DNA of 64,000 nucleotides from Deltaproteobacteria bacterium (lineage in GTDB: Bacteria; Desulfobacterota; Desulfobacteria; Desulfobacterales; UBA5852), in contig JAHLLS010000007.1 of assembly GCA_020444045.1 (NCBI GenBank), positions 124,001 to 188,000 of the forward strand, given 5' to 3'. Position 1 is the stretch's first letter, and every line of letters starts with the position of its first letter. The position numbers and the translations under genes are program-made. The notes below the pieces were generated by a model that had not been told where the DNA came from, did not search any database, and saw nothing but the letters and a program-made list of their open reading frames with translations. Shown one piece after another: positions 7,571-16,026 of this stretch.

Positions 7571-9739
7571 TCATTGTTGGGTTTTACGATGCGCCACCGG
7601 GGACATTTCGATAAGGATGTCGGCCGCGACGACACCCTGCCCTTCCGGCAATACCATCAGGGGATTGATATCCAGCGATGTGATCATACCGGAAAAATCC
7701 GTCGCCAGTTGTCCAATCTGAACGATGGCGTTCATCAGCGCTTCCTGGTCGGAGGCGGGCTTGCCCCGGAAGCCGTCCAGTATCTTCCTGCCCTTTAAAT
7801 CCGCAATCATCCTGCAGGCGTCGTGACGACTCACCGGCGGCAGCCGCAGCGTGGCGTCTTTCAGAAGCTCCACGAAGATCCCCCCAAGGCCCAAGACCAC
7901 CCCGGGACCGAACGTCGCATCGTCAACGATCCCGATAATGGTTTCGACGCTATCGGTGGGAATCATCCGCTGCACCAGAATGCCCTCGAGTTCCGCCTCA
8001 GGATCGTAGGCCGCAATGTTGCGCACCATCTCAGCATAGGTTTTTCGGAGGACGGTTTCATTTTCGATCCCCACCCGAACCAGGCCGGCCTCGGTTTTGT
8101 GGGGGATTTGAGGGGATTGCCCCTTCATGACGATGGGATAGCCCATTTTAAGGCCCACCGCGGCGGCTTCGTCCTCAGAGCCGGCCACGGCCCCTTTCGG
8201 CACATGGATGCCATAGGCACCGACCAGAAGACGACAATCGTCGTAACCGAGGACGCCCTCTTTCATTAGGACATGGGTTCTGAGTGCATCCAGATTGCCG
8301 GGAGAAACCCCGTCTCCGGAAAGCGTCTTTTTCAACCGCCGTCTGTGTTCGGCGTAAGTGAACAGGTTTTCGATGGCCCCAAGACTTTCGCGGGTTCCCT
8401 GCAGAAACGGTACACCGCCGTCGTCCAAAATACCTTTGATGGTCTGGTCCAGGCCGCCGGAGACATGGCTGAATACGACCACCGGTTTTTCACCCTGGGC
8501 ACACCTGACCGCCGCCCTGGCGACATCGGCGTACTGGTCGATCTGCTTGTCGGACATACCCGGCGGGGAATCCTGGCTGATGGCGATCAGATCGATGGCG
8601 TCTTCTCCTGCCAGAACGTCCAGGCAGGCCGGGTAGGTCTCCTTCAGATCACCGCTGCCCCAGGCGTCCAGCGGGTTGGCGATGGTCGTATAGGCCGGCA
8701 GCTTTTGTTTCAGCTTTTTCTCCGCCGTTTCCGAAAGCGGCGGATAGTCAAATGAGAAGGCCCTGGAGAGATCGCCGACCAGTCCGATTTCGCCGCCGGA
8801 TACCGTCACCATGCCGATGTGATTGCCGCATGGCAGTCGGTCTTTTAATTGCGAAAACAAGGCGGCTGTTTCCAGCAGCTGGTCCAGATCGTCGACCCGG
8901 ATAACACCATATTTTTTGAAAAAGGCATCGTTCATCTCATCCGATCCGGCAAGGGCACCGGTGTGGGAGGCGACTGTTTTACGGGCCATCTCACTGCGTC
9001 CGACTTTCACGACAATCACCGGTTTACCGATGGCTGCCGCGCGAACACAACAGTCTTTAAAGGCATCGACTCGTCGAATGCCTTCTAAAAAAGCGGCGAT
9101 GACCTGGGTGTGCGGATCGTCCAGAAAGTGCTCCATATAATCCACCGTGTCCAACACGGCCTCATTGCCACTGGAGACGATGGTGGAAAACCCGATCCCC
9201 CGATTGCTGTTGGCGATGGCCAGAACGACCGATCCACTCTGGGCGATGACACCAATATTCCCTTTTTTAATTGTGGGGGAAACAGGTGCGCTGAAGGTTC
9301 CGACCTTGTCATGCAGGTTGACATAGCCGACGCAGTTGGGGCCGCAGAAGCGTATCTGGTGCGTTTCACAAAACGCCGTCAGTTCGTTCTGCAACACTAT
9401 GCCGGCACCACCGGTTTCGGCGAACCCGCTGGCAAACGCCCAGGCGCCGCGAACACCCCGCCGGGCCGCCTGCTCCATCATGGGGAGAATCCGTCCGCTA
9501 CCCAGTACAACCGCCACGCTGTCGATGGCGATCCGGGCCGGGATATCCGCCAACGATGCATAACAGGGCAACCCCAACACGTCGGTATATCCGGGATTAA
9601 CCGGAACAATCGTGCCCTCGAATCCAAGGGTGCGGAGATTTTCAATGACCAGCGATCCCGCACCGAATTTTTCGGATGCCCCGATAACGGCAATGGTTTT
9701 CGGACTAAGAAGGGGGGTGAGATCTTTATGCGAAGCCAT
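7571..9739 (-). CDS. ADP-forming acyl-CoA synthetase (fused alpha-beta, acetate--CoA ligase family)
   Basis: A 722-residue single-chain enzyme that converts acyl-CoA, ADP and phosphate to the free acid, CoA and ATP. It has an N-terminal CoA-binding Rossmann domain (TIAVIGASEKFGAGS), a ligase domain with SGSVVLAIANSNRGIGFS, the phospho-histidine loop VASHTGALAGSDE near residue 260, and a C-terminal ATP-grasp region (GYPIVMKGQSPQIPHKTEAGLV onward). A TTG 26 codons upstream is in frame; the ATG at 9739 has a nearby GAAAGGA site and matches the family N-terminus. It precedes iorA by 54 bases, giving substrate-level ATP from Ior products as in peptide-fermenting archaea. Confidence 0.9.
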   Translation of the reverse strand: MASHKDLTPLLSPKTIAVIGASEKFGAGSLVIENLRTLGFEGTIVPVNPGYTDVLGLPCYASLADIPARIAIDSVAVVLGSGRILPMMEQAARRGVRGAWAFASGFAETGGAGIVLQNELTAFCETHQIRFCGPNCVGYVNLHDKVGTFSAPVSPTIKKGNIGVIAQSGSVVLAIANSNRGIGFSTIVSSGNEAVLDTVDYMEHFLDDPHTQVIAAFLEGIRRVDAFKDCCVRAAAIGKPVIVVKVGRSEMARKTVASHTGALAGSDEMNDAFFKKYGVIRVDDLDQLLETAALFSQLKDRLPCGNHIGMVTVSGGEIGLVGDLSRAFSFDYPPLSETAEKKLKQKLPAYTTIANPLDAWGSGDLKETYPACLDVLAGEDAIDLIAISQDSPPGMSDKQIDQYADVARAAVRCAQGEKPVVVFSHVSGGLDQTIKGILDDGGVPFLQGTRESLGAIENLFTYAEHRRRLKKTLSGDGVSPGNLDALRTHVLMKEGVLGYDDCRLLVGAYGIHVPKGAVAGSEDEAAAVGLKMGYPIVMKGQSPQIPHKTEAGLVRVGIENETVLRKTYAEMVRNIAAYDPEAELEGILVQRMIPTDSVETIIGIVDDATFGPGVVLGLGGIFVELLKDATLRLPPVSRHDACRMIADLKGRKILDGFRGKPASDQEALMNAIVQIGQLATDFSGMITSLDINPLMVLPEGQGVVAADILIEMSPVAHRKTQQ

Positions 9740-9828
9740 GCAGAATGACGTCCTTTCAATGCCAACCAGTCGTTTAACGCTAAATCGATATGGTCCTGTC
9801 CGCCGCAATCGGCCCAACGGAACCGTTT

Positions 9829-10599
9829 CTACCGTTCCATTTTCCGGGGAAAATTTTCGCGATAGCCAAGCTTTTGCGAGATTTCGGCGGTAATATCTTT
9901 TATGGTTTTGATAAATGTCTTCAGCCGGACCATTTTAACCCGCGTCGTAGGTCCGGAGTATGACAGGGCTGCAATGACTTTACCGGATTCATCCCTGATG
10001 GGGCTCGCAATGCAGCGGATGTTCTCATCCAGTTCCCGGTTGTCGATGGCATACCCGTCTTTGGCAATCTTGGTGAGCTCGTCACGCAGCGCTTGGCTGT
10101 GGGTAATGGTCTGCCGCGTCAGGGGTTTCAATTCCGTCGTTTTAAGGTAGCGGTTCAGTTCTTTGGCGGACATGGCCGCTAAAAACACTTTGCCAAAAGC
10201 CGTGCAATAGGCTGGCAGATGCTGTCCCACGATGATGTTGGTCCGCAGTGTTTCCGGGCTTTGAACCCTGTCGATCACCACGACGTTGTCCTGCGCAAAG
10301 ACGGCAATATTCACTGTTTCATTCAGTATTTCACCCAACTCCTCCATGTACGGACGCGCAATACTGATCAGGCTGAGCTTGTTCCGCACGCTAACCCCGA
10401 GTTGAAATATTTTCAGGGTCGCAAAATACTTCCCGGTCGAATCGTTTTTCTGGACATAACCCAATTTCGTGAGCACCGAAAGGAATCGGTGCATGGAACT
10501 CGGCTTGATATCGAGCTGGTTGCTGAGCTCGGTAACACCCGCCGCTTTTCCCCCGCAGAGGATTTCAAGCACCTGGAAAACCTTGATGGTCGATTTCAT
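9829..10599 (-). CDS. IclR family transcriptional regulator
   Basis: A 256-residue regulator with an N-terminal winged helix (about residues 1-75: LEILCGGKAAGVTELSNQLDI, then SSMHRFLSVLTKLGYVQKN) and a C-terminal effector-binding domain (about 85-250, with PAYCTAFGKVFLAA and IASPIRDESGKVIAALS). It is the first gene of the operon leading into acyl-CoA synthetase and Ior, so it probably senses a small organic acid or 2-oxo acid from that pathway. It is also the only DNA-binding regulator seen near the three promoters that share a 17-bp palindrome (14.1, 18.2 and 18.9 kb), which makes it the first candidate for that site. Confidence 0.9.
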   Translation of the reverse strand: MKSTIKVFQVLEILCGGKAAGVTELSNQLDIKPSSMHRFLSVLTKLGYVQKNDSTGKYFATLKIFQLGVSVRNKLSLISIARPYMEELGEILNETVNIAVFAQDNVVVIDRVQSPETLRTNIIVGQHLPAYCTAFGKVFLAAMSAKELNRYLKTTELKPLTRQTITHSQALRDELTKIAKDGYAIDNRELDENIRCIASPIRDESGKVIAALSYSGPTTRVKMVRLKTFIKTIKDITAEISQKLGYRENFPRKMER

Positions 10600-10704
10600 T
10601 CAAATGCCCCCAACATCGCTTGAACCGCAGCCCTATGGTTGAAGGTGGCAGGAATTACACCGCCCTTTTTATGCTATCGCTGAAGACAACGGGCTATGAT
10701 CGAC

Positions 10705-10737
10705 GGGATGGCCTCACCGCATGGTGCGAACCATCCC
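10705..10737 (-). terminator. inverted repeat after the DUF296 gene
   Basis: GGGATGG at 10705-10711 pairs with CCATCCC at 10731-10737, with a smaller CACC/GGTG stem inside the loop. It lies 19 bases past the DUF296 stop and before the IclR start. No T-run follows on the minus strand, so an intrinsic terminator is uncertain; transcript-end protection is also possible. Confidence 0.4.
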
Positions 10738-10755
10738 ATCCATCGTCGAATAACG

Positions 10756-11292
10756 TCAGGATATTTTTTTGTACCAGTTTTCAGGATACTCATCGTCGAC
10801 GTAAACGCGCTCAACCGGAGACAGGGTCTCGATGCCCGTGATCTCAGTGATAAAACACTCCAGCACACCTTTGACGATGCTGCCCTGCTCCAGATGACCG
10901 CCGAATGTCGGGCAGTCCCAGGCGCCGCCGGCAACAAAATGGATCGCCGGAAACGGTTCCGGTTTCCCGTCTTTGCCGGGTCGCGGATGGATCATCCCGC
11001 CAAAGGCCAGCACCATGCTCAAGTTGGCCGTGGTGGCAACGGCTTCCTTGTGCCAGTTGTCGGGATCGGTCGTGTCCGGTGCCCATACCAGGTACTTGGC
11101 GGGTTGCAGTCCCCCCATGAAAGCGGCATGGATCTTGGCAAACGTAATATCGTTGTCGATGGCAAACTTTTGAATCGCCAGAAAAACATCGGCCCCCGTG
11201 GTGAGCCGGATAATGAATTCGCGTCCGCGTATGGCTTCGACACAATGATATTCGTCGGGCGTTACCGCATCCCGTTCCCAAATTTCCGTCAT
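10756..11292 (-). CDS. DUF296 / PPC-domain protein
   Basis: A 178-residue protein with the PPC (DUF296) fold, a trimeric domain found alone in bacteria and fused to AT-hooks in plants. Seen: a strand-rich N-terminal half (IRLTTGADVFLAIQKFAID), AAFMGGLQPAKYLV, then the family signature GAWDCPTFGGHLEQGSIVKGVLECFITEI, whose GGHL histidine is conserved. There is no AT-hook or other DNA-binding tail, so the role is unknown. An AAGGAG site precedes the ATG. It follows the phzF-type gene by 57 bases and is probably co-transcribed with it. Confidence 0.8.
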   Translation of the reverse strand: MTEIWERDAVTPDEYHCVEAIRGREFIIRLTTGADVFLAIQKFAIDNDITFAKIHAAFMGGLQPAKYLVWAPDTTDPDNWHKEAVATTANLSMVLAFGGMIHPRPGKDGKPEPFPAIHFVAGGAWDCPTFGGHLEQGSIVKGVLECFITEITGIETLSPVERVYVDDEYPENWYKKIS

Positions 11293-11349
11293 GTTACACT
11301 CCTTCGGTTATAAGATTTTTGTCATTGATCATATTGGGGGCATACAAAA

Positions 11350-12246
11350 TCAGTTTGGCGCATAAATAACGCCTTCCAATGTTTTCACCGCACACCCACC
11401 GACCGTGACCGATTGGATGTCGCCGGCCGAACCGCCCACCGTGATCGTGCCTTTTCCCGGTCGCCCGATGAGGTGGCCCTGCTCCACCGCAAATTCCTGT
11501 CGGGGAAGAAGCCCATACTGCACGATATAAGCCCCCATGCACCCGACGGCCGACCCGGTAAAGGGGTCTTCCGAACCGGGCGTGGAAGAAAGAAGCCGCC
11601 CATGCGCATCCGCATCCTTTTCGGCACCCTCCAGGCAGAACATGTAGGCCGCATCGACCCCGAGGCGCATTGTCAGGGATTGAAAGCGGGAGAGGTCAAG
11701 CCGGGCCTTTTTCAGGACAGCCATCCCGTTAACAGGCACCATGAGAAACGGTACGCCCGTATTGATGACCTGCACCGGGGCCCCATCGATGAGATCTTCT
11801 TTGGCGATTCCCACGCATCCCGTCACGTCTTGCGCTTCGACGACATGCGAAAAGGATGGTTTTTGTTGCGTCATGATTGCTTGCTGCGGTTTACCGTCTG
11901 CACCGACGTGGACTTCCACCGGCAAGACGCCGATGGTGAATTCGAAATCAATCATCACCTTTGACGGCTGGGCGGGAATCATCCCCTCCTGGACAAGCAT
12001 CATGGCCGTGGCAATCGTGGGGTGGCCGGCGAAGGGAATCTCCTTGTGGGGCATGAAATACCGCACCCGCACCATGGCCTTGTCGGACCGAAAAACAAAC
12101 GCCGTCTCGGAGAGGTTGGTCTCCATGGCGATTAGCTGCATCTGCCGATCCGTCAAGCCGTCCGCCTCCGGCAATACGGCGCAGGGATTGCCGGAAAATG
12201 GTTCCGATGTGAATGCATCCATGTAGATGATACGGTATGGTTTCAT
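11350..12246 (-). CDS. PhzF family isomerase/epimerase
   Basis: A 298-residue PhzF-fold protein (two diaminopimelate-epimerase-like halves). Typical elements: MDAFTSEPFSGNPCAVLPEA at the N-terminus, METNLSETAFVF with the general-acid/base glutamate, PHKEIPFAGHPTIATA, and DPFTGSAVGCMGAYIV in the second half. Most relatives have unknown substrates; the fold catalyses proton shifts on small acids. It sits upstream of the DUF296 gene in the amino-acid catabolic region, where isomerisation of an amino-acid-derived intermediate would fit. No link to phenazine synthesis is implied, since no other phz genes are present. Confidence 0.88.
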   Translation of the reverse strand: MKPYRIIYMDAFTSEPFSGNPCAVLPEADGLTDRQMQLIAMETNLSETAFVFRSDKAMVRVRYFMPHKEIPFAGHPTIATAMMLVQEGMIPAQPSKVMIDFEFTIGVLPVEVHVGADGKPQQAIMTQQKPSFSHVVEAQDVTGCVGIAKEDLIDGAPVQVINTGVPFLMVPVNGMAVLKKARLDLSRFQSLTMRLGVDAAYMFCLEGAEKDADAHGRLLSSTPGSEDPFTGSAVGCMGAYIVQYGLLPRQEFAVEQGHLIGRPGKGTITVGGSAGDIQSVTVGGCAVKTLEGVIYAPN

Positions 12247-12306
12247 TTCGTCATTTCTGGTTCTTCTCCAGATTAAGTGGAGAAGAGTGTTTGAGGATTC
12301 AAGAGG

Positions 12307-12515
12307 TCAAGGGTTCGAGCGTTTGTTTTCAAACAATTTGATCCCTGCCTTACGCATCCTTTCAACTTCCTTGGACCATCCTTGCGAACCTTTAAAATTT
12401 CTTGATTGATCAGATCGTATGCTTATTTTTTTGGAATATTTTTTTTAATGCATAGCGACCAAAACAGCGCTTAAACCTTCTGCCAAATTTTCAACTCTAC
12501 GTAATTCCTAAGCAT
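12307..12515 (-). pseudogene. decayed four-helix-bundle protein gene (23S-IVP type), copy 1
   Basis: From an ATG at 12513-12515 the frame reads MLRNYVELKIWQKV and then stops. This matches the standard start of four-helix-bundle (S23/IVP-like) proteins, which begin MxKNYKELKVWQKSYEL. Some 150 bases further the C-terminal end of the same family is legible as KEVERMRKAGIKLFENK before a TGA at 12307. The middle is lost, so 209 bases remain of an expected 360 or so. The flanks carry repeats of the TTCAAGGG type. A second remnant lies at 21067. It fills the otherwise gene-free gap between phzF and ridA. Confidence 0.65.
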
Positions 12516-12635
12516 TTCACGCGAACCCTTGAATCCCTGACCCCTTGAATCCTTTAAAAACCATTAACTCTTTTGGAGCTGATCTTCATTTCTAAAACAT
12601 CTGATTCCGGGTGTGTAGCATCTCAACCGCCATTC

Positions 12636-13019
12636 TCAACGGTGCGCCGTCACCTCGATCTCCACAAGGGCTTCCGGGTCCGGCAGAGCTGCGACCTGAA
12701 CGCAGCTCCGTGCCGGCAGACCGGATTCGAAAAACGAAACGTAGACCTGGTTCATTTTTTGAACCATCCCCATGTCGGTTATGAATACGGTGGCCTTCAT
12801 CACATTTTTCAACGACAGTCCGGCTTTGGCCAGTTGGAATTCAACATTGGACAAGGTCTGCCGGGTCTGTTCGACGATATCGCCGGCGGCGATTTTTCCG
12901 GTCTCCGGATCCCGGCCAACCAGGCCGGACACGAAGATCAGGTTCTCAAATCCGACAATGCTGGAAAACGGCAGATTCTTATTCGGTGGAACCGCGATAA
13001 TCTCAAATTGGCGTTTCAT
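12636..13019 (-). CDS. ridA: RidA family enamine/imine deaminase
   Basis: A 127-residue YjgF/YER057c/UK114 protein. Recognisable parts are NLIFVSGLVGRDPETGKI, DIVEQTRQTLSNVEFQLAKAGLS, MKATVFITDMG and the conserved C-terminal ARSCVQVAALPDPEALVEIEV, whose arginine binds the substrate carboxylate. RidA hydrolyses the reactive enamines released by threonine/serine dehydratases. Of two ATGs, the one at 13019 has GGAG at the right distance and overlaps the dehydratase stop by 4 bases (ATGA), so the two are translationally coupled. The pairing with a dehydratase gives strong support for function. Confidence 0.92.
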   Translation of the reverse strand: MKRQFEIIAVPPNKNLPFSSIVGFENLIFVSGLVGRDPETGKIAAGDIVEQTRQTLSNVEFQLAKAGLSLKNVMKATVFITDMGMVQKMNQVYVSFFESGLPARSCVQVAALPDPEALVEIEVTAHR

Positions 13020-13993
13020 GCGCATTCTCCATCGGGGGCTATAATGGAAAGGAATCGCGCTGCCGCAACATTGCGTCCGGTAAGCACCAGAACGATCTTT
13101 TTGTCAGGCAACTTTATTTTTCCCGCAAGCAAGACCGCCAATCCAACCGATGCGGCACCTTCCACCACCAATTGTTCTTCAATAAAAAAGGCCTTCATGG
13201 CAGAGACGATGTCTTCTTCGGCGGCTAACGCGACCTGGGCAATAAGGTGATGCGCGATTTCAAAGGGCAGCGGACTGAGACCGCCGGCAAGGCCGTCGGC
13301 CACGGACGGTTTCAACGCGATCCGCTCACAGGGCGCCCCTTTCTGCATCGAGAGATAGGCGCCGGGAGACGCTTCGGGCTCCGCCCCGATGATGGCAACG
13401 GAACGGGATTCGGCATGGATGGCGGCCGCTATGCCCGATATCAGTCCCCCGCCGCCGACCGGGACGATGACGGCATCCACATCCGGCAAGGCTTCCAGGA
13501 TTTCCAGGCCGATGGTTCCCTGCCCGGCGATCACCAGTGGATCGGCATGGGAATGGATATAGGTCGCACCGCTTTTCGCGGCATGCGCCTGGGCCATGTC
13601 GAAGGTTTCGAAAAAGGTTTGGCCGGCAAGAACGGGGTCGACGCCGTGCCCTCGAATTTTGGCGACTTTGGCCGGATCGGCATTTTCGGGCAGAAATATC
13701 GCGATGCGGGGCACCTTCATTTTCGTCGCCGCATGGGCCAACGCCAGGGCATGATTGCCACTGGAGGCGGTAACGACACCGGTTTCCATGACCGCTTCTT
13801 TACGATGATGCAGGAAATTCGTAATGCCCCTGAGTTTAAAACAGCCGCAAGTCTGCCAGCACTCCATTTTTAAGTAAACTTCACAGCCGCACCGGCGACT
13901 GAGTGCGGAAGAATGCAGTATCGGCGTCTTCAGCACGTGCGGCTTTATGCTTCGTTTAGCGCCATGGATCATATCGGGATGAAATTTACGCAA
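13016..13993 (-). CDS. threonine/serine dehydratase-like PLP enzyme (no regulatory domain)
   Basis: A 325-residue fold-type II PLP enzyme that should deaminate threonine or serine (or a related hydroxy amino acid) to a 2-oxo acid. The PLP lysine is in CGCFKLRGITNFL (about residue 54); the SSGNHALALAHAA loop and the PVGGGGLISGIAAA phosphate-binding glycine loop follow. It ends after the catalytic domain, without ACT domains, so it is the catabolic kind. The start is a TTG at 13993 that gives the usual N-terminal length; an ATG at 13972 would remove seven residues. It is driven by a promoter with the shared palindrome at 14112-14128. Confidence 0.88.
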   Translation of the reverse strand: MRKFHPDMIHGAKRSIKPHVLKTPILHSSALSRRCGCEVYLKMECWQTCGCFKLRGITNFLHHRKEAVMETGVVTASSGNHALALAHAATKMKVPRIAIFLPENADPAKVAKIRGHGVDPVLAGQTFFETFDMAQAHAAKSGATYIHSHADPLVIAGQGTIGLEILEALPDVDAVIVPVGGGGLISGIAAAIHAESRSVAIIGAEPEASPGAYLSMQKGAPCERIALKPSVADGLAGGLSPLPFEIAHHLIAQVALAAEEDIVSAMKAFFIEEQLVVEGAASVGLAVLLAGKIKLPDKKIVLVLTGRNVAAARFLSIIAPDGECA

Positions 13994-14064
13994 GGGGCGT
14001 ATCGCTTCAGTCGGTTTGAGGGTCTAAGAACTCGCGGTTCACGTTTGCCTTCCAGCCAGTCGAT

Positions 14065-14128
14065 CTCCTATGCTTTATCGCGTTGGCCTGTCAATTTGTA
14101 TTTGAAATAGCATTCCATATTGTGGACA
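14065..14128 (-). promoter_or_regulatory. promoter with 17-bp palindromic operator, site A (dehydratase-ridA)
   Basis: On the minus strand the near palindrome TGTCCACAATATGGAAT (14112-14128, centre 14120) is followed after 17 bases by a perfect TTGACA (14089-14094) and, 18 bases on, by TAGGAG (14065-14070) as a poor -10. The dehydratase start is about 70 bases downstream. A good -35, weak -10 and a palindrome just upstream suggest control by an activator. Confidence 0.6.
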
Positions 14129-14234
14129 TTGAAAATTGTCTGTCGGAATCCATAGACCGCATGCTGAAACCGGAACACGGCCCAAGGGGAGTGCCACCCA
14201 ATCGAGGCAGTCGGCATCGCGTCAGATATCCAGG

Positions 14235-15248
14235 CTATAACCGTACCTGTCGCTGGCTGGCTTTCATTTTCTTTTCGAGATAGCCGGAAAACCGGGTCAA
14301 CGGTAAAAACATGACAAGATAAAGGGCCGTTACAAAGATCAGCGGTGACGGGTTGGCCAGCAGGGATTTCTGGGAAAGACCGGCTTTCAAAAGCTCGATT
14401 ATCGAAATCGAAGATGCCAGCGCCGTATCTTTGGCGCTGGCCACATAGTTGCCCACCAGCGGCGGTATGACCACCCGGAACGCCTGGGGCAGGATGACCA
14501 GACGCATAGTCTGGATGGGATTGAGCCCCAAGGCCTTGGCCGCCTCGATCTGACCCTTTTTAATGGACAGAAAACCGGCCCGGAAGATTTCGCTCACGTA
14601 GGCCGAGCTGTTCAGTCCCAGCGCAAGAATACCGGACATGATGGCACTCAGACTGATCCCCATAAACGGCAGCGCATAGTAGATGAGCATCATCAAGACG
14701 ATGATCGGCATGGCCCTGAAAAAATCGACGTAAGCGATGATAAAAAAATTCAGTACCGCGTTGTTGAACGAGCGGAAAACCGCCAGCAGCAGGCCGACGA
14801 TCGTGCTCATGATCGCGGCACCGACGGCTAGGAGAAGGGTCGTCCAGAATCCTTCCATCAGGGTCGGCCAGGCCTTTTGGATCATTTCCACATTGAAGAA
14901 CAAAAAACCCATTTCGCCCCAACGGGCCGTTGAGTAGCGATAGTAAAGCCACCCGGCAATGATGAAGAGACTGAAAACCATGGCGGTCTTCATTTTTTCC
15001 GATTTAAGTTCATCGGTGAAAACAATCAGGGCCCAAATAAGGAACATCACGCCAAAAAGGGCAATACGCCCCAGATCGACCGTGCCGTATGAACCACGCG
15101 ATGGCAGCAGAAAAACGCCATACAGGATCAATACCGTAAGGAAACCGTAAACGAAGCTGTTTCGTCGGATGATGGGAATGTGACCGATTTTGTCTTTGAG
15201 ATCGGACAATCCGGTAACGGCGGCTGGTGGTGCTTTCGGATCAGGCAT
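14235..15248 (-). CDS. amino-acid ABC transporter permease
   Basis: A 337-residue inner-membrane permease of the HisMQ/GlnP class. The N-terminal half has extra membrane helices (about residues 30-110) before the standard core. The core begins with LMEGFWTTLLLAVGAAI and contains the EAA loop IEAAKALGLNPIQTMRLVILPQA that docks with the ATPase. Last gene of the ABC operon at 14.2-18.0 kb, 28 bases after the ATPase stop. It forms a heterodimer with the other permease at 16.0-17.0 kb, with which it shares the same extended N-terminal layout. Confidence 0.92.
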   Translation of the reverse strand: MPDPKAPPAAVTGLSDLKDKIGHIPIIRRNSFVYGFLTVLILYGVFLLPSRGSYGTVDLGRIALFGVMFLIWALIVFTDELKSEKMKTAMVFSLFIIAGWLYYRYSTARWGEMGFLFFNVEMIQKAWPTLMEGFWTTLLLAVGAAIMSTIVGLLLAVFRSFNNAVLNFFIIAYVDFFRAMPIIVLMMLIYYALPFMGISLSAIMSGILALGLNSSAYVSEIFRAGFLSIKKGQIEAAKALGLNPIQTMRLVILPQAFRVVIPPLVGNYVASAKDTALASSISIIELLKAGLSQKSLLANPSPLIFVTALYLVMFLPLTRFSGYLEKKMKASQRQVRL

Positions 15249-15276
15249 GGGGTATCTGTCTATCCTAAATCGCTGA

Positions 15277-16026
15277 TTAGAGAATTTTACCTAAAAATTC
15301 GATGGTGCGTTTGTGCTGGGAATGGTTGAAAATTTGGTCCGGTGTGCCATCTTCGACGATCAACCCGTCGGCGAGAAAAAGGATACGGTCCGCGGCTTCC
15401 CGGATAAACCCCATCTCGTGGCTGACCACCATCATGGTCATCCCTTCTTTGGCCATAGTGCGCATGACATCCAATACCTCACCAATCATTTCAGGATCCA
15501 GGGCGGAGGTCGGTTCATCAAAAAACATGATCTGCGGCTGCATGGCAAGCGCCCTGGCAATGGCGACCCGTTGCTGCTGGCCACCGGAGAGCTGTTCCGG
15601 ATAGGCGGTCGCCTTTTCCGCCAGACCGACCTTTTCCAGCAGGGCCATGCCGCGTTCGGTGGCCTCCTTGTTCGAAATTTTGCGCACGTTCATGGGGGCC
15701 AGTTTGATGTTTTCGATGGCGGTCAAGTGGGGGAAAAGGTTGAAGCTTTGGAAAACCATGCCGATCTCGGTGCGGACCCGGTTGATGTCGATATAGGGCG
15801 CCAGTATATCGACCCCCTCGATATAGATCCGGCCGGACGTCGGTTCCTCCAGGCGGTTCAGACAGCGCAAAAAGGTGCTTTTGCCGCTGCCGGACGGTCC
15901 CATAACGGCGACGACCTCGGAGTGTTTGACGACCGTGCTGATGCCCTTAAGGACATGCAATTCCTTGAAACGTTTGTGTAGATCGACAACCTCGATCATG
16001 GTCTCGGGTGGGTTCATTTTACTCAT
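15277..16026 (-). CDS. amino-acid ABC transporter ATP-binding protein (GlnQ class)
   Basis: A 249-residue ATPase with all motifs in place: Walker A GPSGSGKST (about residue 40), Q-loop VFQSFNLFPHLT, signature LSGGQQQRVAIARALA, Walker B IMFFDEPTSALDPE and the switch histidine in VVSHEMGFIREAADRI. This arrangement, with ALDPEMIGEVL, marks polar amino-acid importers. Its ATG overlaps the end of the upstream permease by 8 bases, so the two are translationally coupled, and the second permease follows at once. Confidence 0.95.
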   Translation of the reverse strand: MSKMNPPETMIEVVDLHKRFKELHVLKGISTVVKHSEVVAVMGPSGSGKSTFLRCLNRLEEPTSGRIYIEGVDILAPYIDINRVRTEIGMVFQSFNLFPHLTAIENIKLAPMNVRKISNKEATERGMALLEKVGLAEKATAYPEQLSGGQQQRVAIARALAMQPQIMFFDEPTSALDPEMIGEVLDVMRTMAKEGMTMMVVSHEMGFIREAADRILFLADGLIVEDGTPDQIFNHSQHKRTIEFLGKIL

